From Porites lobata (taxonomy: Eukaryota > Cnidaria > Anthozoa > Scleractinia > Poritidae), in contig CALNXK010000015.1 of the NCBI GenBank assembly GCA_942486035.1, forward strand, positions 4,218,501 to 4,282,500: a stretch of 64,000 nt of DNA, read 5' to 3'. The notes under the pieces are model-generated. The model searched no databases. It saw only the letters and a list, made by a program, of their open reading frames with translations, and was not told the DNA's origin. Numbering within the stretch: position 1 is the stretch's first letter; each line of letters begins with the position of its first letter. This document shows, piece after piece, positions 39,664-52,100 of the stretch. A program made the position numbers and the translations under genes.

Positions 39664-40730
39664 TGGATCATATTGCTTCAGCACTTCATCCATGCTTGAC
39701 TAGATGTAGTCTCCCATCTTATCATAAAGCAGGAAAATTAAATTTGAAAAAAGAAAAAAAGAACTGAAATAAGAAAAGAAAATGTATAAATGAATTCAAA
39801 CCAGTTTAAACCAGCAAGTCAAATTCAAAAAATATGATTGCAAAGAATTTCAAGGCAATGAATGTCTTTGATACCAAACACAACTACTCAGTCCAAGAGT
39901 CATTACATTTTAATACCCCCACCCCAATCTTTAGGCAAAACGGGAGTTGAATTTTTAAAGATCAAGATTACCAACACAGTTCTCTCTCAGAAAAAGTATT
40001 TTTGTTCCCTCCTTCCCCCCCCCCAACCTCCACAGGACTTTTTTTTCTCATATCTCTCAGAAATATAATAATAATCAAAGTTCCTGTGGCAGTGACCCCC
40101 CACTGGCCCCCCTCTTTTAAAAGAGCAAACTACAGTCTGAACACTACTTACCTTCGGTCATTTTGAAATCAGTAGGAAGTTGGATCTTCACATTATACTT
40201 TATGTTTTTCGGAAAAAGTTCCCATTTAGGCGACAAAATCCACACTGGTTTTACAAACTCATTTTGAGGTGCAAAATGCACAGGACACCCACACAATATG
40301 AGTGTGTAACCCACGTCATTTTATTATTATAATAGTAAATGCACTGGATTTACCGCTTGCCTAACCCATAGCGATATATCGCTAAGTATGTATATAAATC
40401 AATGTTAAATAAACGTTGGATTACCTTACCTGTGGTGTATAGTCGTCCTTTTGTCTCAAAAGCGGCTTTTTGAGCGATTTTGAAGGATTTTGAGTTCACC
40501 GTTTACTGTTCCTAATTACAGAAGAACAAGGGCGGAATCTGTGTTTTGAAAGGGTTCCAGCGCCGGAGCGATTTCCCCCCAGAAAATCGCATCGCTCTGC
40601 TTTCAAACTTCGCAGCAAAGAGGTCGAAAGATTCACGCTTCTTCTCGTCCCTTCCGATCGAAAAATCTTACCGCCTTGTTACTTGCTTACCGAGTTAGAG
40701 ACTAGGTACTAAATCGGTCAGTGTAATGCT

Positions 40731-40866
40731 AGACTGTGGACTGTGGACTGTGGACTGTGGACTGCGGACTGTGGACTGCGGACTGCGGACTGCGGACTGC
40801 GGACTGCGGACTGTGGACTGTGGACTGTGGACTGCGGACTGCGGACTATGGACTACGGACTGCGGA
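40731..40866. repeat. Decamer minisatellite (GACTGYGGACT)
   Basis: About 18 copies of a roughly 7-10 bp GACTGTGG/GACTGCGG unit. Confidence 0.9.
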
Positions 40867-43217
40867 TCAGGGGGTAAATGCAGACTGAGTGTAAAACGCC
40901 AGACTGCAGACTGAGAATAAAACGCAGGCCTGGTAAAAAATGCAGACCAAGCATAAACTGTAGTCACGGAAGGGTACGAGTTTAAGTCAAAATATTCTGC
41001 AAAAAAATATAAACAATCACGTACTTGACATCTGCTTTCACAAATCCATTCCTTTCTTCTCTGTAGCCTGTTCCAGGCGTTCAGATAGTGGAAGGCCTGG
41101 AGCAGGCTTTCTTCTTCGGATCATCGGCGAGAAATAATCGCAATCTTGAACTGTTTATCCGACCGGGAGACCTCACGCTTCAAATTCAATTGGTACAACA
41201 CGACGATATTTACGCTTAAATAAAAGCTGTACGCTGACCAAAATACTGTACAGAAGGAATAATGGCGATAAAAAGGGCGTTAGTCATTCCAACAACAAAT
41301 CTCCATGGTGGTACGATTTTTTACAACAAATTGAACTCGATGACATTGTAGACAACATGAAGAAGTTTCAGTAATTACCTCAGCAGAGCATGATAAAATT
41401 ATATAAAATTGCCAATTGTCCCGATCTGCAAACTTTCGCTGGTAAATCCTGCAGCCATCGCAGCAGGAAAAGGTCCTTTTCGGCAGCTCGAAGGTTAAAA
41501 ACATTGCTCCGTTCAACAATGACTAAAGAAAGGTTCTAAACATCCGTAAGGAGAGAACGGACAATATTTGAAGTGAATCAAACGCGAAAATTATGATACT
41601 GCTGTGCATGGTTACAATTTTTTTGTTACTAACTCCTTTCTCGTTTGTTAAACTATTAAAAAATGATTGATAAGTTGTAACTGTATTACAAAGTATTCAT
41701 TCGGCACCAGGTAAATCATCTTTTAAGTCCAAAAACACCCCCCACCCCCACCTCCCCCTCAACTACACTTCAAAAGAGGTGGATCGGCCCCCGCACTTTG
41801 AAAACTGCTCCTGCTCCGCAGGCCCTGATAAACGGACACCTATCTAAGACGGAAAACACACACTTAGAAGGTGCTTTATGTAGTGAAGAATACCTCAAAA
41901 CGAAAATGTAGTTGCTTTACATGACAGTAAATTGAAAAATGTTTGATATGTTGTGGTCTTGTTCCAGTTGAGAGAGTGTATACTCGTACGTATTTAGACC
42001 ACGAAGCCGTGCACGTTTCCTTTAGGAACGTTTGATTGCACAATGAGAAAATAATTCCATTTCCACGTCAGCGTTAGCTGTTTCGTACAAGTTAAACAGA
42101 AGTCTAAGGACGACCACACTTGGTCTATATTTATTGCGAATAGGTCCAGTTTTAAAATTACCGGTGTCACGTTACCTCGACTCTCTGTATATAAGCCGGA
42201 CACCTCCCTAAGACGGACAAGTAGGGCCGGGTAAGTAAAGTGTTTGACTTAGAGAGAGAGTTGACTGTATTTCTCAATTTAAAGGGGTTGTTCATTTTGG
42301 TCGTTTTTGCGATTCCATGGTAAAATTCCCCGCAGGATGTATTAATCGTGGGCTCAAATGTTTCCTATTTCTGTTCAGGATCGAGACGGGTAGGGTCGTG
42401 GCCCGTTTTCAGCCAAACCCTGTCATCTCTTGCATACCTTTTAAGGGAAATTTAATACATTCACTAATAATGTAGTTTACACCTTCCTTTTCCTGACCTA
42501 CTATCTGACCGCACATTCTGCATAAGTTCCGCTCTGCCCTGTTTTCGCTCCAATAACATTTGCTTTGATGGCTGGCTCCTGCTCTTCCATGCTCAGAGCT
42601 CCAGTACTCTAGCCCACGATCCCCCACCTATTCTACTAATACTCTGCTGTAGGCACAGTTCTTCTTCTATTCACTCATGATGTATTTTAAACCCCACAGT
42701 GTTTTTTTTTTCTTTCTTAACACGATGTCAGTACGATGTCTTTCTGGTTACACCCATTTGTCTTTCACAGGCTTTGGCACTGAGCAATAATTAAAAAATA
42801 ACCTCTCTTCAAAGGCAGAAATATGCAGTTTTAACCCCATGACTGATAATTTTACAGCATTTTATTCCGTCTGCGCTTGTCAGTAATCTACCAACCTCCG
42901 GCCTGGTTCTTGCAATCACAAAATTCATAACCTCTCCTGGCGCAGATCGAAAAGGGGGACTTTGGGTATGTAATTGTGGGCACTGGCGTATTAATTAAAC
43001 TGCATCTTTGCCTCACATATCCTTTCATTGTTTTTTGTTTTTATTTCAGTTCTGTCCCAGAAGGTAACTAGGGTATTTTGACGCAATTAATAATACTGTC
43101 AATTTGACTGACCGAGCGTAACAGTTGATTTTGTAATTATAAGCGTAATCCATGTATTCACAACAGTGGTAAGAACTACTCTATTCTGGTCTGTCAAAGA
43201 AAGTCCACCTTGCAGCT

Positions 43218-43308
43218 ATGGCGGGGGTAATGAACGCAAGATGGCTAACATTTATATTAATTGTCACTTTGTTAATACTTTCTTGGGGCAGTTCTATTCG
43301 GAGTGAAG
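43218..43308 (+). CDS. Gene 2 exon 1: signal peptide
   Basis: The ATG at 43218 starts a 91-nt exon (MAGVMNARW then LTFILIVTLLILSWG), donor GTAGGA, phase 1. A second in-frame ATG is four codons on; the first is taken because nothing argues against it. Confidence 0.8.
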
Positions 43309-46092
43309 GTAGGAATAATCATTTTTGTTTCCAGAATACAATTTACAGTGTATACATTTCTCTTGAATGCAATTGTTGCTTTTCATATAAACATTGATAG
43401 TGATTACAATACCGAATAATTTCTGCAAACAAACCATCTGTTACATCTACCAAGAATAACATTACAAATGGTATCATATAAGTGTACATATAATTGAAAG
43501 AAACACTAAGAATTATTTATTATATATTTAGATGGACGTTACTTTGAGTCAAATAAGCACGAAAAATCACAGAAGTTTTTTTAAATGAATCAAAAAAAGA
43601 GCATTTATATATTCATGGCTGTAACGGTGATGTTCGTCTGAATGAGCGGCGGCTAAAATATTTAATCCTTACTAGGCCCTATATCGTTCAACATCATCAA
43701 CTTCTGTCTCAAAGCCTTAGAAGGAAAAAAAAAGCCGAAAAACAAAACAAAGCAAAACAAAGCAAAAACAAATTAAAACAACGGAAAAAAATCCCGTTCG
43801 CTTGTGATTTAATGCAAACATCTAGAAATCACTTGTTTAGGCGTATTAAAGAACAGTGTAAATGCATCATTTCTGAAAGGTAAACCGCATATGGTATGTG
43901 GACTGATATAGGCCTAGATGGGGTCATATCATAGCACATTGTTGTTTTGTCAACTGTAACAACCATTGCTTAACAGAGGTTTTAAACTTTTAAAACAATA
44001 CAGCTATTCTCATTGACAATGTGTTTAAACGTCGCATGAGAAAAAGAAACTCTTTTGGGTCCCCATCCTTTAAAAATATAAAGGGGTAAATGAAAAAATA
44101 AGATCAGAATAATAAGCAAATTGACACAGACAGTTAAACCTAAGTTATGCCGGAGTGGATGACGTCGGCATCATCCGTTCATTAACTTGATATAGTGCAC
44201 TGCACCATGGAGTGTGACTAACTAAAAGAAAGAAGACCAAAATGAGCTAACAATAACCAGACGTCTCTAGAAATAACCAGTTGGAGTAAAACGTAAATAA
44301 ATCCGAAGATATTCACTTTGAAACAAAAAGATAAATAAATCTGAATCAAAACTCGATTAGAGACATATTTGTTTGTTTGTTTTTTTTATTTGTCTCGCTT
44401 CTTACATTGAAACCTCCTTTAAAGGACGTTACCATCTGTAATTTAGACTATATTTTCCAAACGCATACAAAAGATTGCCTCAAACCCATTTTCTTAGCGG
44501 ATCCCGGTCCCTATCTAAGAAAATTTGGTAAACTGTCCATCCGAGATGTTTTGGTAATCACGAGACCGTAGGTCCCTCCGTCCAAACCGCAAGGAAAACA
44601 ATGCGAAAGCTAGTGTGGGAGCCTGTAACCTGTGTTTAACTTGACAACAGACATCCATATTATGGTCAGTTGACAGCTGTCAAAATAGGGTATCCTAAAG
44701 ATAAGATAAGTATAGATTTGAGGATTTCTTTGCAAGAGTTTACAGTCCTTTGTCTTGAGTAAATGTAGAATGCATAAACGGGAGCTTTGCTTTAGCTTTG
44801 GCTAAATCTATATATTACACCGATGTCAAATTTAGCGAAGGTTGGGATTGACAATAGAAATTGGAAAGACTGAAGCGCTTTAGAGGGGAAATCCTTGCGG
44901 CACGACAAGTATGAATCTTGTAAGGAAAAGCAAGCATCTCAACTTTTAATAACTACTTGGTTTGTTGTTCAGTCTAAATTTGTAGCAAAATGAAGTCGAT
45001 AACCTTAATGAACACTTGTTTCGAATAATTTTTGTTTCTGGTCTACTGCTAATACTGTATTCAAATTTCATTTGATTCGTCTTACAATGTCAAATATCAA
45101 GCTATTTGTTATCTTTTACTTTTCAGGTTAAAAAACGTCGGGTTACAATTAATACTTGACTACTATAAGTTGTTTATTGATACATTGCAACGTACAAATT
45201 CCTGGCGCGCAAAAAAAAACTGTAATTGGGTCATTACTTTGCTATTTTAGATAATAATAATTAACCAATTCTAAAGCGGCGGAAAAAAAGGCTTTTAAAA
45301 CAGACGATGAAAAATGTCTCATGAAAAATCACTCGTTAATTACTTTTGAGGTTTCTTTTCCAACCTCTGTCTATCTTGCAAGTAGAGCCTTTTGGTGCAC
45401 GCAATGTTACATCCTCTCGTCAAAATGGTGATCAATTAATTTTAACACTTTCATGTCTTTAATATTTCCACTTTTAAATGATAAGTTATTGCATATCTAT
45501 ATATTTTTTAGCTGTGTGCTCAGCAAACTTGACTGTGGTATTTGCTGTGGATGGCTCCTACAAAATGGGTGAAGCTCGATTCAGATTGGTTGGCGATTTC
45601 ATCTCCAATATTTCCAGGAATTTTGATATAGACATCAATAAGACATGGTTCATTACTGCCGTAGAAGGAAACGGAACGTACGTTTATAAAACGAGGGCAG
45701 AGCTCAACAACTTCTTAGGGTTGTATTTTCCAAACACTAGTCAAGTAGTATTGGGAAAAGCTTTGGACTCAGTTAGGTATCAGTTATCTGACAACGAAAC
45801 ACGAAGAGATGTTCCAGTTGTTGTGCTTGTCATTGCAAGTCACAAGTCTGATGACGACATTGCTGTTTCTGCCATCAGCTTAAAAAAATGGAACGCTACT
45901 CTTATTGCTGTGGGTATCGGAGATGAAATCTCCCCAGGCCAAATGAGGGAGATAGCTTCGGATCCAGATAGCGATTACTTTGTTGAGTGTAATGGGACGA
46001 GTTGTCTTTTCACTAAGTCGATGACAATAGCTCGAACAATTTGTCAAGGTAAGCATATATGTCAGGTTATTTAGCTTAGTATTTACCAAATT

Positions 46093-46126
<34 letters not shown>

Positions 46127-49100
46127 ACCGTAACTCGGAATACCGTTGGCTATTCGCTATTTTGCCGGCGACGGAAGCCAAGATGGCGTCTCGTTTCGAG
46201 AAATTTTCGGAAAACGAAATTTGAGCGATAAATGAAGCAGTCGTACAAACAAATAGTACCAAGAAAGCCGGCGACGAACTTCAGCATGTTGGTGTTTACT
46301 AGTAGGTAGAAAATTATTTTCTTGCTACGATTTCCCTGATCCGGGGACGATTGCTTTGTTCAGCTCAAAGGGACGCGCGGATATGTGCATGTACAAACTT
46401 ACAGTGCTACGAAAGTGAATGAATGGGTCGGTGATAAACGTTTCAGATGGTTCTAGTTTAATTCACGTGACACGAAAATAGGAGCATATTAGTCAGTCTG
46501 CAAAAAGGTGAACCAGCTTTCTTTAACAATCCCTTTTTATCTTTGATGAAAAAAAAAAACAAGGAAGGCCATAGCCATGGCCTTGCTATGTGCTTATGGT
46601 TTTCCTTACGTAGGTATCTGTCAGGACTGGCAACCATCCCAATGTGGCCCCTGAATGTCGTTTTTGAGACCCCGTAATACAGGTGTGCACGCCTATCCCG
46701 TTTCCAGAACAGTGAACCGAGCCACAGTCGGTGTGTGCTAGGGTGTGCTCACGCTTACCACCAAATGCAGGCCTTAATTTTGTGTATGTCCTTCAGTTCT
46801 TTTTTAAGCACCATTTCCTTATTTGTACTCAAAATTTCGTTATAAGTGGTTGACAGGTGCGTAAGCTACCCATGCCATAACAATGGTACGTGTACAAGTT
46901 CCAAGGATGGCTACAAATGCAAATGCTCTCCGGAATTCCATGGTGTGAATTGTGAAATGAGTAAGTGATATATTAGAATATTTGCAACAGCAAATTTATA
47001 GGATTCTTAACGCTTATGTTGCAAAATAAGGAACTATTTTTACAGCCAACTGTTCCAGTACACCGTCCTGCAAAATAATGAAAAAGATATAGCCTCACCT
47101 TTTCTCACGTTACCATTTGGATAAACATTTGGCTGTTTGTAAACATCTGGCTGTTTACCTGCTACTTGAGGCACCAATTCTGCCATTTAACTGATCTGTG
47201 CTAAGTTAAGATAATAAGATAAACATCGAATCGGAAAGTTGATACCAAGGGGTCTTTTTGTTCACTGCAAAATGGTAAGTGACAATTAAATAAGAGGGAT
47301 GCTTCAAAATCATACTCTGTTGAAGATCATACCTCACAGAATGTAACTTTGGTGCTGTTGATTATGTGATTATTTGGTAATTCCAAAGTGAGCTGTTTTC
47401 CTTTTTTTTCCTCCCTTTCTCTTGAATAATCTGTTTAATGGTCTAGCTCAAGAAGGATACAAGGAGTTCTTATTCCTAAATGCAATAAAAAAAACTAATA
47501 TATTGGTATGCTTTCCATTCATAATCATAACAGGCAAATCTGTCGATTTCCTAAGTCTGGGATGTTTCATTGACATCAACGATACAAGCACTTTCTCGTC
47601 GCTTGAGACTGTCAATGCAACTTACCTAGATGGCTCATTCAGTACGAGAAAAAACGCTGTATTGAAGTGTGCTTTAGAGTCAGCAAAGATGGACTACAAA
47701 GCTTTCGCTGTTTTCGATGGAGGAGCTTGCTACTCTGGTATATTTGCCCATTTCAACTACAGTGTTTACAATGCCACCAGCTGTCCTGCAGGTGGAAAGG
47801 GTGGCCCCCTTGTAAGCGAGGTCTACCTTCTCGGAGGTGGGTCCATTGGACATTACATTATGGTGGTAAATTGTAAATATTGAAGGAGAATCTTATTCCA
47901 TTTTTTCACGGACATCCAAAATGACTTGGACAATCTAATACTTTGTAAGTTACGTCGGAGAGCAGATTATACATTTGGACACGCTTTTACATAGACTACA
48001 TGTAAGTACTAAAGCTATTCGTTTTACCGAGAATTTTTTCAATCTTTGAAGACTATTTATGCCGCTGTAGTTTTGGGCTTTTCCTGGCATAAATCACTGA
48101 ACAGCAAATCATTTGAATTGAATTTAAATGTTCATAGTCTCGAGATATCACATATATGTCTTTATACATTTAAAACTTATAATCCAAGGGCTTGAAATCC
48201 ACTTTATGAAAAAATCTTTAGTCCTTAATGAAGATAGGTTTAGCGTTAGCTTGCACTTGGATAGCTGCGCTGAATGTTATCATGTATGCAATCTTGGTTT
48301 TAGAACGTGACTGTATTACTATAAATATATTCACCACTGAATCCGTTTTGTGTTCTTCAAACAGCTAAATGTGGAAAGCTGTTAGACTTGCAACAAAGTG
48401 CTATTCATCTGTCGAACTCAACGATCAAGGGTTCATCTTACAATGAATCCTGGGGCATTCCTCTGGTAGGAGGGGGCTTTTCCTGGTGTCCAAGTACCTC
48501 GGATCAAAACCGAACACTCGAGATTAACTTTGGTAAGAGGCTAGACTTACTTTGAGTCCGTGCAACTTCTCTTTGAAAGGCCAGCAATTTCAAAGGAAGG
48601 TCCCTGTTACCTATTCATACACTATTGAAAGGAGATGGAAGATGCAAAATCGAAGATGTCAGTTATTTTGCAGCCTACGTTCGTTGATGTGGGACTTTAC
48701 GATCGCTCTGCACATTCGGGGATTTGGCGGCAGTGCTATACTTTTCTTTCAGAGATAAAAGCCATCTTGCAGCCTTAGCTGAAAGGGCTAATACGCATCA
48801 GTTACATCCTTCGTGTGGCTCTGAAGTTTTAAATAATATTCTGAACTTTATCCATTTAGTCACAAATTACAGACGAACCATAAATATTAATGTTTTATTC
48901 CATATGCTTATGAGGAAATATGTAAGTTTACGTGCAAAGCATTTGTAGCTGACGGCTTTTAAATTGCCTTGCTTGTAACCCGCAGGAAGAAAAACCCTCC
49001 TCACTGAAGTAACTGTGCAAGGCAAAAACGGCTCCAGAGATTTTGCCGACAACATCTGCTTTGGTTCTACTGTTGATGGTGTCTCCGGTGTTCAGAAGAT

Positions 49101-52100
49101 ATTAAAAACCACAGTGGGCTGTGTGGTAAGAGGATGTAAATAATTGATCAAGCAAATAAATAAATAAATATTACGATTTAGAGGTAGCACATCCACTGAG
49201 TGGTTCTTCGTCAACCTGATTCCTGGTCGAATTGAAATTTGGGAAAAATGGATTTTGAGGAAAGGGAAAACCGGAGCACCCGGATAAAACCTGTAGGAGC
49301 AAGGGAGAGAACCAACAACAGACTCAGCCTATAATTATATGGTGTCCACGCCGGATATTTGAACATGGGAAACATTCAGCGGAGGGAGGCGAATGCTCTC
49401 ACCACCGCGCTAACCCTTGCTCCCCCAGTTTAGGCTGGGCCACTCTGTTAAGCTGGTCCCAATTGGTAGAAGAGAAGAAACTTCCATTGACTCGCAATAG
49501 AGTGACAATCCAACCCAATAAAATTCAACGATACAATATGGACTAAGAACTGGAATTTTAATGACAACTAGCTTTCTGTAGAATAGATTCGAAAAACTGA
49601 TCTTGTCCTGTATTTGAATTTCTCATCGTTTTCCGTTTATTTGACAGACTCGACTGAAATTAACCAAGAAAAAATTGTTTTTATATCCTGCAATCCATGT
49701 ACAGAGTAGCTATTTTGAAAGGAATTGGAAATACTTTTTTTCATTTTCAGGTTGATATTCCATGGACGTCTCCAGCTTATGCTAATAATCTCACGATAAC
49801 AATTCAACCGTCTGTTTCAACTCAGTATTTGAAAATTTCCCCTCGTGGTCCTCTCAGTGGAAACGGTTCCTGTCTCAAGATCGACATACTTGACAGCTTG
49901 GCATGTAAGTCATCGGGGCAATGTATGTCAGTGATGATCTTGGCTTCATGAAACGAGGGAAGGGGCTTCCATTACGGTAAAGGTGCAACAATAAGACCGT
50001 AACTTAAAAAGAAAAAAAAGTCCTTTGGGAGGAGGGGAAACAATAGAAATGTGTTGGTGGCGGTGGTGGTGAAGAGAGCTCATGGATGGAGAGAAATAGA
50101 AATGTGGTGGTGGATTTTATGGTGGTGGGAAAGCAACAGAAGTGCAGGGAGGTGGTGGTGAAGGGAATACGATAAAAAAATTCTTGCGTTGGGGGTTTCT
50201 GTAGAGGGGAAGTAATATAAATGTGGAGATAGCGGTGGTCGTAGTGTTTGTGGACGGAAAACAACAGAAATGTGGTGGTAGTGGTGGAGGCAAAGTTATA
50301 GAAATGTGGTGGAGGTGGTGGTGTTTGTGGAGGAAAAGCAATAGAAATGTGGTTGTGGTGGTGGTGGTAGTGGTTTTGGAGGGAAAGCAATAAAGAAAAC
50401 AATTTACAGATGTCGTTAAGAGAGTGTAAATGATACCTTAATATACTGCTTGAGACAAAAAAATGTTATAAAGCGAGCGAGGGATATGGCTTTCGATTTT
50501 GCGGGCACCCCGTCTATGCGTACATAATTCATAACAAGGTGTCCCATAAAAATGTGAGATATTAAGTAATTTTCACGTAATAAAATTAACCAATGCGTGT
50601 TCTCTATCTGTCCATTACAGCCTCAATTTTACGACGTTCAATGGCTGTGGTAACATATTCAAGTAGTCGCACATATCTTAGTCAGCTCCCCTTGGTGGAT
50701 TCAAACACGTTGTGGTGTCCCACCGCATCTGATCTTGATCCATTCTTGACTGTGAATCTTGGTAACTGCATTTTATTGTCGTATTTAATTGTTTATAATT
50801 ATACGGGAATTAAAAGGAGCGCGTTACTTGTCATTTCTACTACGGGTGAGAGTAAACCTTGACATTACCCTTGACGTGTACTAAGAGATAGATTGACAAA
50901 CCAGGTTACTTTGTCCTTGCAAAAACCAGTTTACTTTAGAAGCTGTTTGAGTATTCCTTTTTCACATTAATGCATCATTTTTTAACTGTAAAGTTTGCTG
51001 TGTTCGCGAGAATTGACATCATTAATAGAAATTAGGCCTTGAAAGCGAAAGCATAATTCCAAAAACGTCTTATTATAGGTTCATTGTTGAACGATACATA
51101 AATTTGCCCTTTTTTGCAGGATCAGTCTTTAACGTATCCGCACTGCAGCTTCAAGGATCCGAAGATCCGAGCGAAAGACCTCACACTTTCTGTTTAAGTT
51201 ACAGCGGAGATGGAATCAGATTTCTTGACTTTAGCGTCTCAGGAAGTTCGTGCCAGGTAAATCAACAGTCAAGGATTAATGAAAGAAAGTTGGAAAAAAT
51301 CGATTGCATCCATCGACAGAATATCATTCATACATTTTATTTTTATTCACCACTATCAAGAAAAGCGCACAATGATAATAGTGGCCAAGACAAATTTACT
51401 GTTGGTGGATTGTTGTTCTCATTAAATAAGGTGAAGTTTCAGCATTTTCTATGATAAGAGATATTTGATGTTTAAGAGTATCATCAATATCATCATCGCC
51501 ATCATTACAGAAAAGTCTGTATCACCCTGATTAAATTTTGAGTCTATTTCTTCTTCTTCTTTTAATTCGTTTTTGTCTCCCCTTTTTCTCTTTGGCCTTC
51601 TTAGCTTTTTAAGCTTACAAACAGGAGCGGAGATGGTGACGTCGCTCGCCAGTATACATTTATCCCGCCTCGTCTTGTGAACTCAGTCATTTTAGAACCA
51701 AAGTATCCCATATTAAACACCAACGACGGCTACTGCATAAGAACAAACTTTGAAGGCTGTGTCACAACTACGCCAAATGGAGAGCTAATTTCAAAGGGTA
51801 AGATACTTCGTAATATCATAATAGAAGGGAAAGACAGCAAAAAAGAGAGGGGGGCGGAGTGCTCCATTTGTTTCATTCACTACCGATATTCTTCCCAGAC
51901 TGACGTAAGGTTATTCAAGGTTTTATCTTATTTTATTTATTTATTTATTTATTTATTTAACAAGTATGGCTCATAGGAAACAGACCAGATAATAAAGAGA
52001 TTAAGATTCACGTTTACGCCAAACAGCAGACGTGAATTTGTATCATGTGACCAACTTTCCCCCTTATTTTTCGTTTACTCTTTATTACTTCTACACAAAA

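Larger units (their letters stand above)
34906..43217. other. Intergenic region between the two divergent genes
   Basis: 8.3 kb without a supportable gene. Contains the foldback elements, CTCGAAC repeat and minisatellite listed separately, simple AAAT/AAAC runs, and an exon-like stretch near 40145-40330. Promoters for both genes should lie at its ends, but I see no clear TATA or initiator to call. The distance makes one compact shared promoter unlikely. Confidence 0.7.

Noticed and set aside
34906..43217. Shared bidirectional promoter
   Set aside because: The start codons are 8.3 kb apart with repeats in between, and no core promoter motif could be read with confidence.
50004..50402. His/Pro-rich open frame on the minus strand
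   Set aside because: Arises from the GTGGTGG minisatellite within a gene 2 intron.
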